From contig NZ_CAMPHH010000242.1 in assembly GCF_946885855.1 (NCBI RefSeq), forward strand, positions 1 to 5,118: a DNA stretch of 5,118 nucleotides, in the 5' to 3' direction. The notes beneath the pieces are model-generated. The model made no database searches and was not told the origin of the DNA. It saw only the letters and a list, made by a program, of their open reading frames with translations. This DNA comes from an uncultured Actinotalea sp. (GTDB lineage: Bacteria > Actinomycetota > Actinomycetes > Actinomycetales > Cellulomonadaceae). Shown here in pieces: positions 4,565 to 5,118 of the stretch (within the stretch, counting starts at the first letter, position 1; each line of letters begins with the position of its first letter). Position numbers and translations under genes: made by a program.

Positions 4565-5118
4565 GCACGCAGGACGATCGGGTGACCGAGTTCCGCCGCC
4601 TGCACGAGTCGGGGTGCTTCGTCATGCCGAACCCGTGGGACGTCGGGAGCGCCCGGGGGCTCCAGCACCTCGGCTTCCCCGCGCTCGCCACGACGAGCGC
4701 CGGATTCGCCTGGACATTGGGCCGGCCGGACGCCCACCTCGAGCTGGAGCCGGTCCTGGACCACCTGCGGGCCGTGGCGGCGGCCGTGGACGTGCCCGTC
4801 AACGCGGACTTCGAGAGCGGGTACGCGGTCGAGCCGGAGCAGGTCGGACGCCATGTCGGTCTCGCCGCGGCGACCGGGATCGCCGGCCTGTCGATCGAGG
4901 ACTCGACAGGTGACCCATCCGACCCGCTCTTTGACATCGACCTCGCGGTCGAGCGCATCCGGGCGGCCCGCGAGGCGATCGACGCCAGCGGCACCGGCAT
5001 CGTCCTGACCGGCCGCTCCGAGGGGTTCGTCGTGGGCCACCCGGACCTTGACGAGACGGTCCGCCGCCTGCGCGCCTACGCGGACGCCGGTGCCGACTGC
5101 CTCTACGCGCCGCGGATC
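4561..5118 (+). CDS. Isocitrate lyase/PEP mutase superfamily enzyme, 3'-truncated by the window edge
   Basis: The first 186 residues of a cytosolic TIM-barrel enzyme are visible; the frame is open at base 5118, and related proteins usually run to roughly 250-290 residues. The family makes or breaks C-C or C-P bonds next to a carboxylate, using Mg2+. Family landmarks are FVMPNPWDVGSARGL (residues 20-34), TTSAGFAWTLGRPDA (44-58, substrate-loop serine S46 and D57), NADFESGY (81-88, metal region D83 and E85), GLSIEDS (109-115, E113) and LTGRSEGF (149-156, R152). No KKCGH catalytic motif of true isocitrate lyase is present, and the usual D-x-D metal pair is D-F-E. It is therefore not a plain isocitrate lyase; a 2-methylisocitrate lyase-like, oxaloacetase-like or phosphonate-related role is possible but unproven. 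It is divergent from xth and may be coupled to the mini-ORF before it. Confidence 0.87.
   Translation, partial: MSTQDDRVTEFRRLHESGCFVMPNPWDVGSARGLQHLGFPALATTSAGFAWTLGRPDAHLELEPVLDHLRAVAAAVDVPVNADFESGYAVEPEQVGRHVGLAAATGIAGLSIEDSTGDPSDPLFDIDLAVERIRAAREAIDASGTGIVLTGRSEGFVVGHPDLDETVRRLRAYADAGADCLYAPRI

Noticed and set aside
4468..5040. Minus-strand frames opposite the PEP mutase/isocitrate lyase relative
   Set aside because: They are antisense to a frame with ordered family motifs and have no recognisable domain.

Overview
This window is very GC-rich, with codon third positions dominated by G and C. Its gene types and promoter habits point to a high-GC actinobacterium (Actinomycetota); I cannot name the genus. 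Features suggesting this include likely leaderless starts placed 6 bases after a TANNNT-type -10 element, a short helix-turn-helix protein of a kind common in actinobacteria, and a DHA3-type exporter paired with a winged-helix regulator. There are no RNA genes, CRISPR arrays, transposases or phage genes.

Layout. Bases 1-1137 (+) are the 3' part of a MacB/FtsX-type ABC transporter permease whose start lies outside the window. A 205-base convergent gap (1138-1342) holds a small GC hairpin and two related copies of a long palindrome that share the same 5-base loop. From 1343 to 2014 (-) lies a winged-helix transcriptional regulator. It is divergent from a 12-helix MFS exporter at 2068-3345 (+). 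The 53 bases between them carry an inverted repeat (TGATTG-N8-CAATCA) and overlapping promoter elements that place both start codons at or next to the predicted transcription start. Next, two copies of GTCAAC-N4-GTTGAC overlap the promoter of a 70-residue helix-turn-helix protein (3452-3664, +). Convergent to it is exonuclease III (3680 to about 4474, -), complete with all catalytic residues. Divergent from that, at 4561 and running off the window end, is a PEP mutase/isocitrate lyase superfamily enzyme. It is preceded by an 11-codon mini-ORF that overlaps its start codon as ATGA.

How the genes fit together. The regulator and exporter look like a self-contained drug- or metabolite-responsive efflux pair controlled from one operator. 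The small helix-turn-helix gene looks autoregulated. Exonuclease III is a housekeeping base-excision-repair enzyme, and the superfamily enzyme is metabolic with unknown substrate. Nothing seen here is a clearly new multi-gene system. The points most worth a second look are the paired palindromes, the two operator regions and the coupled mini-ORF.
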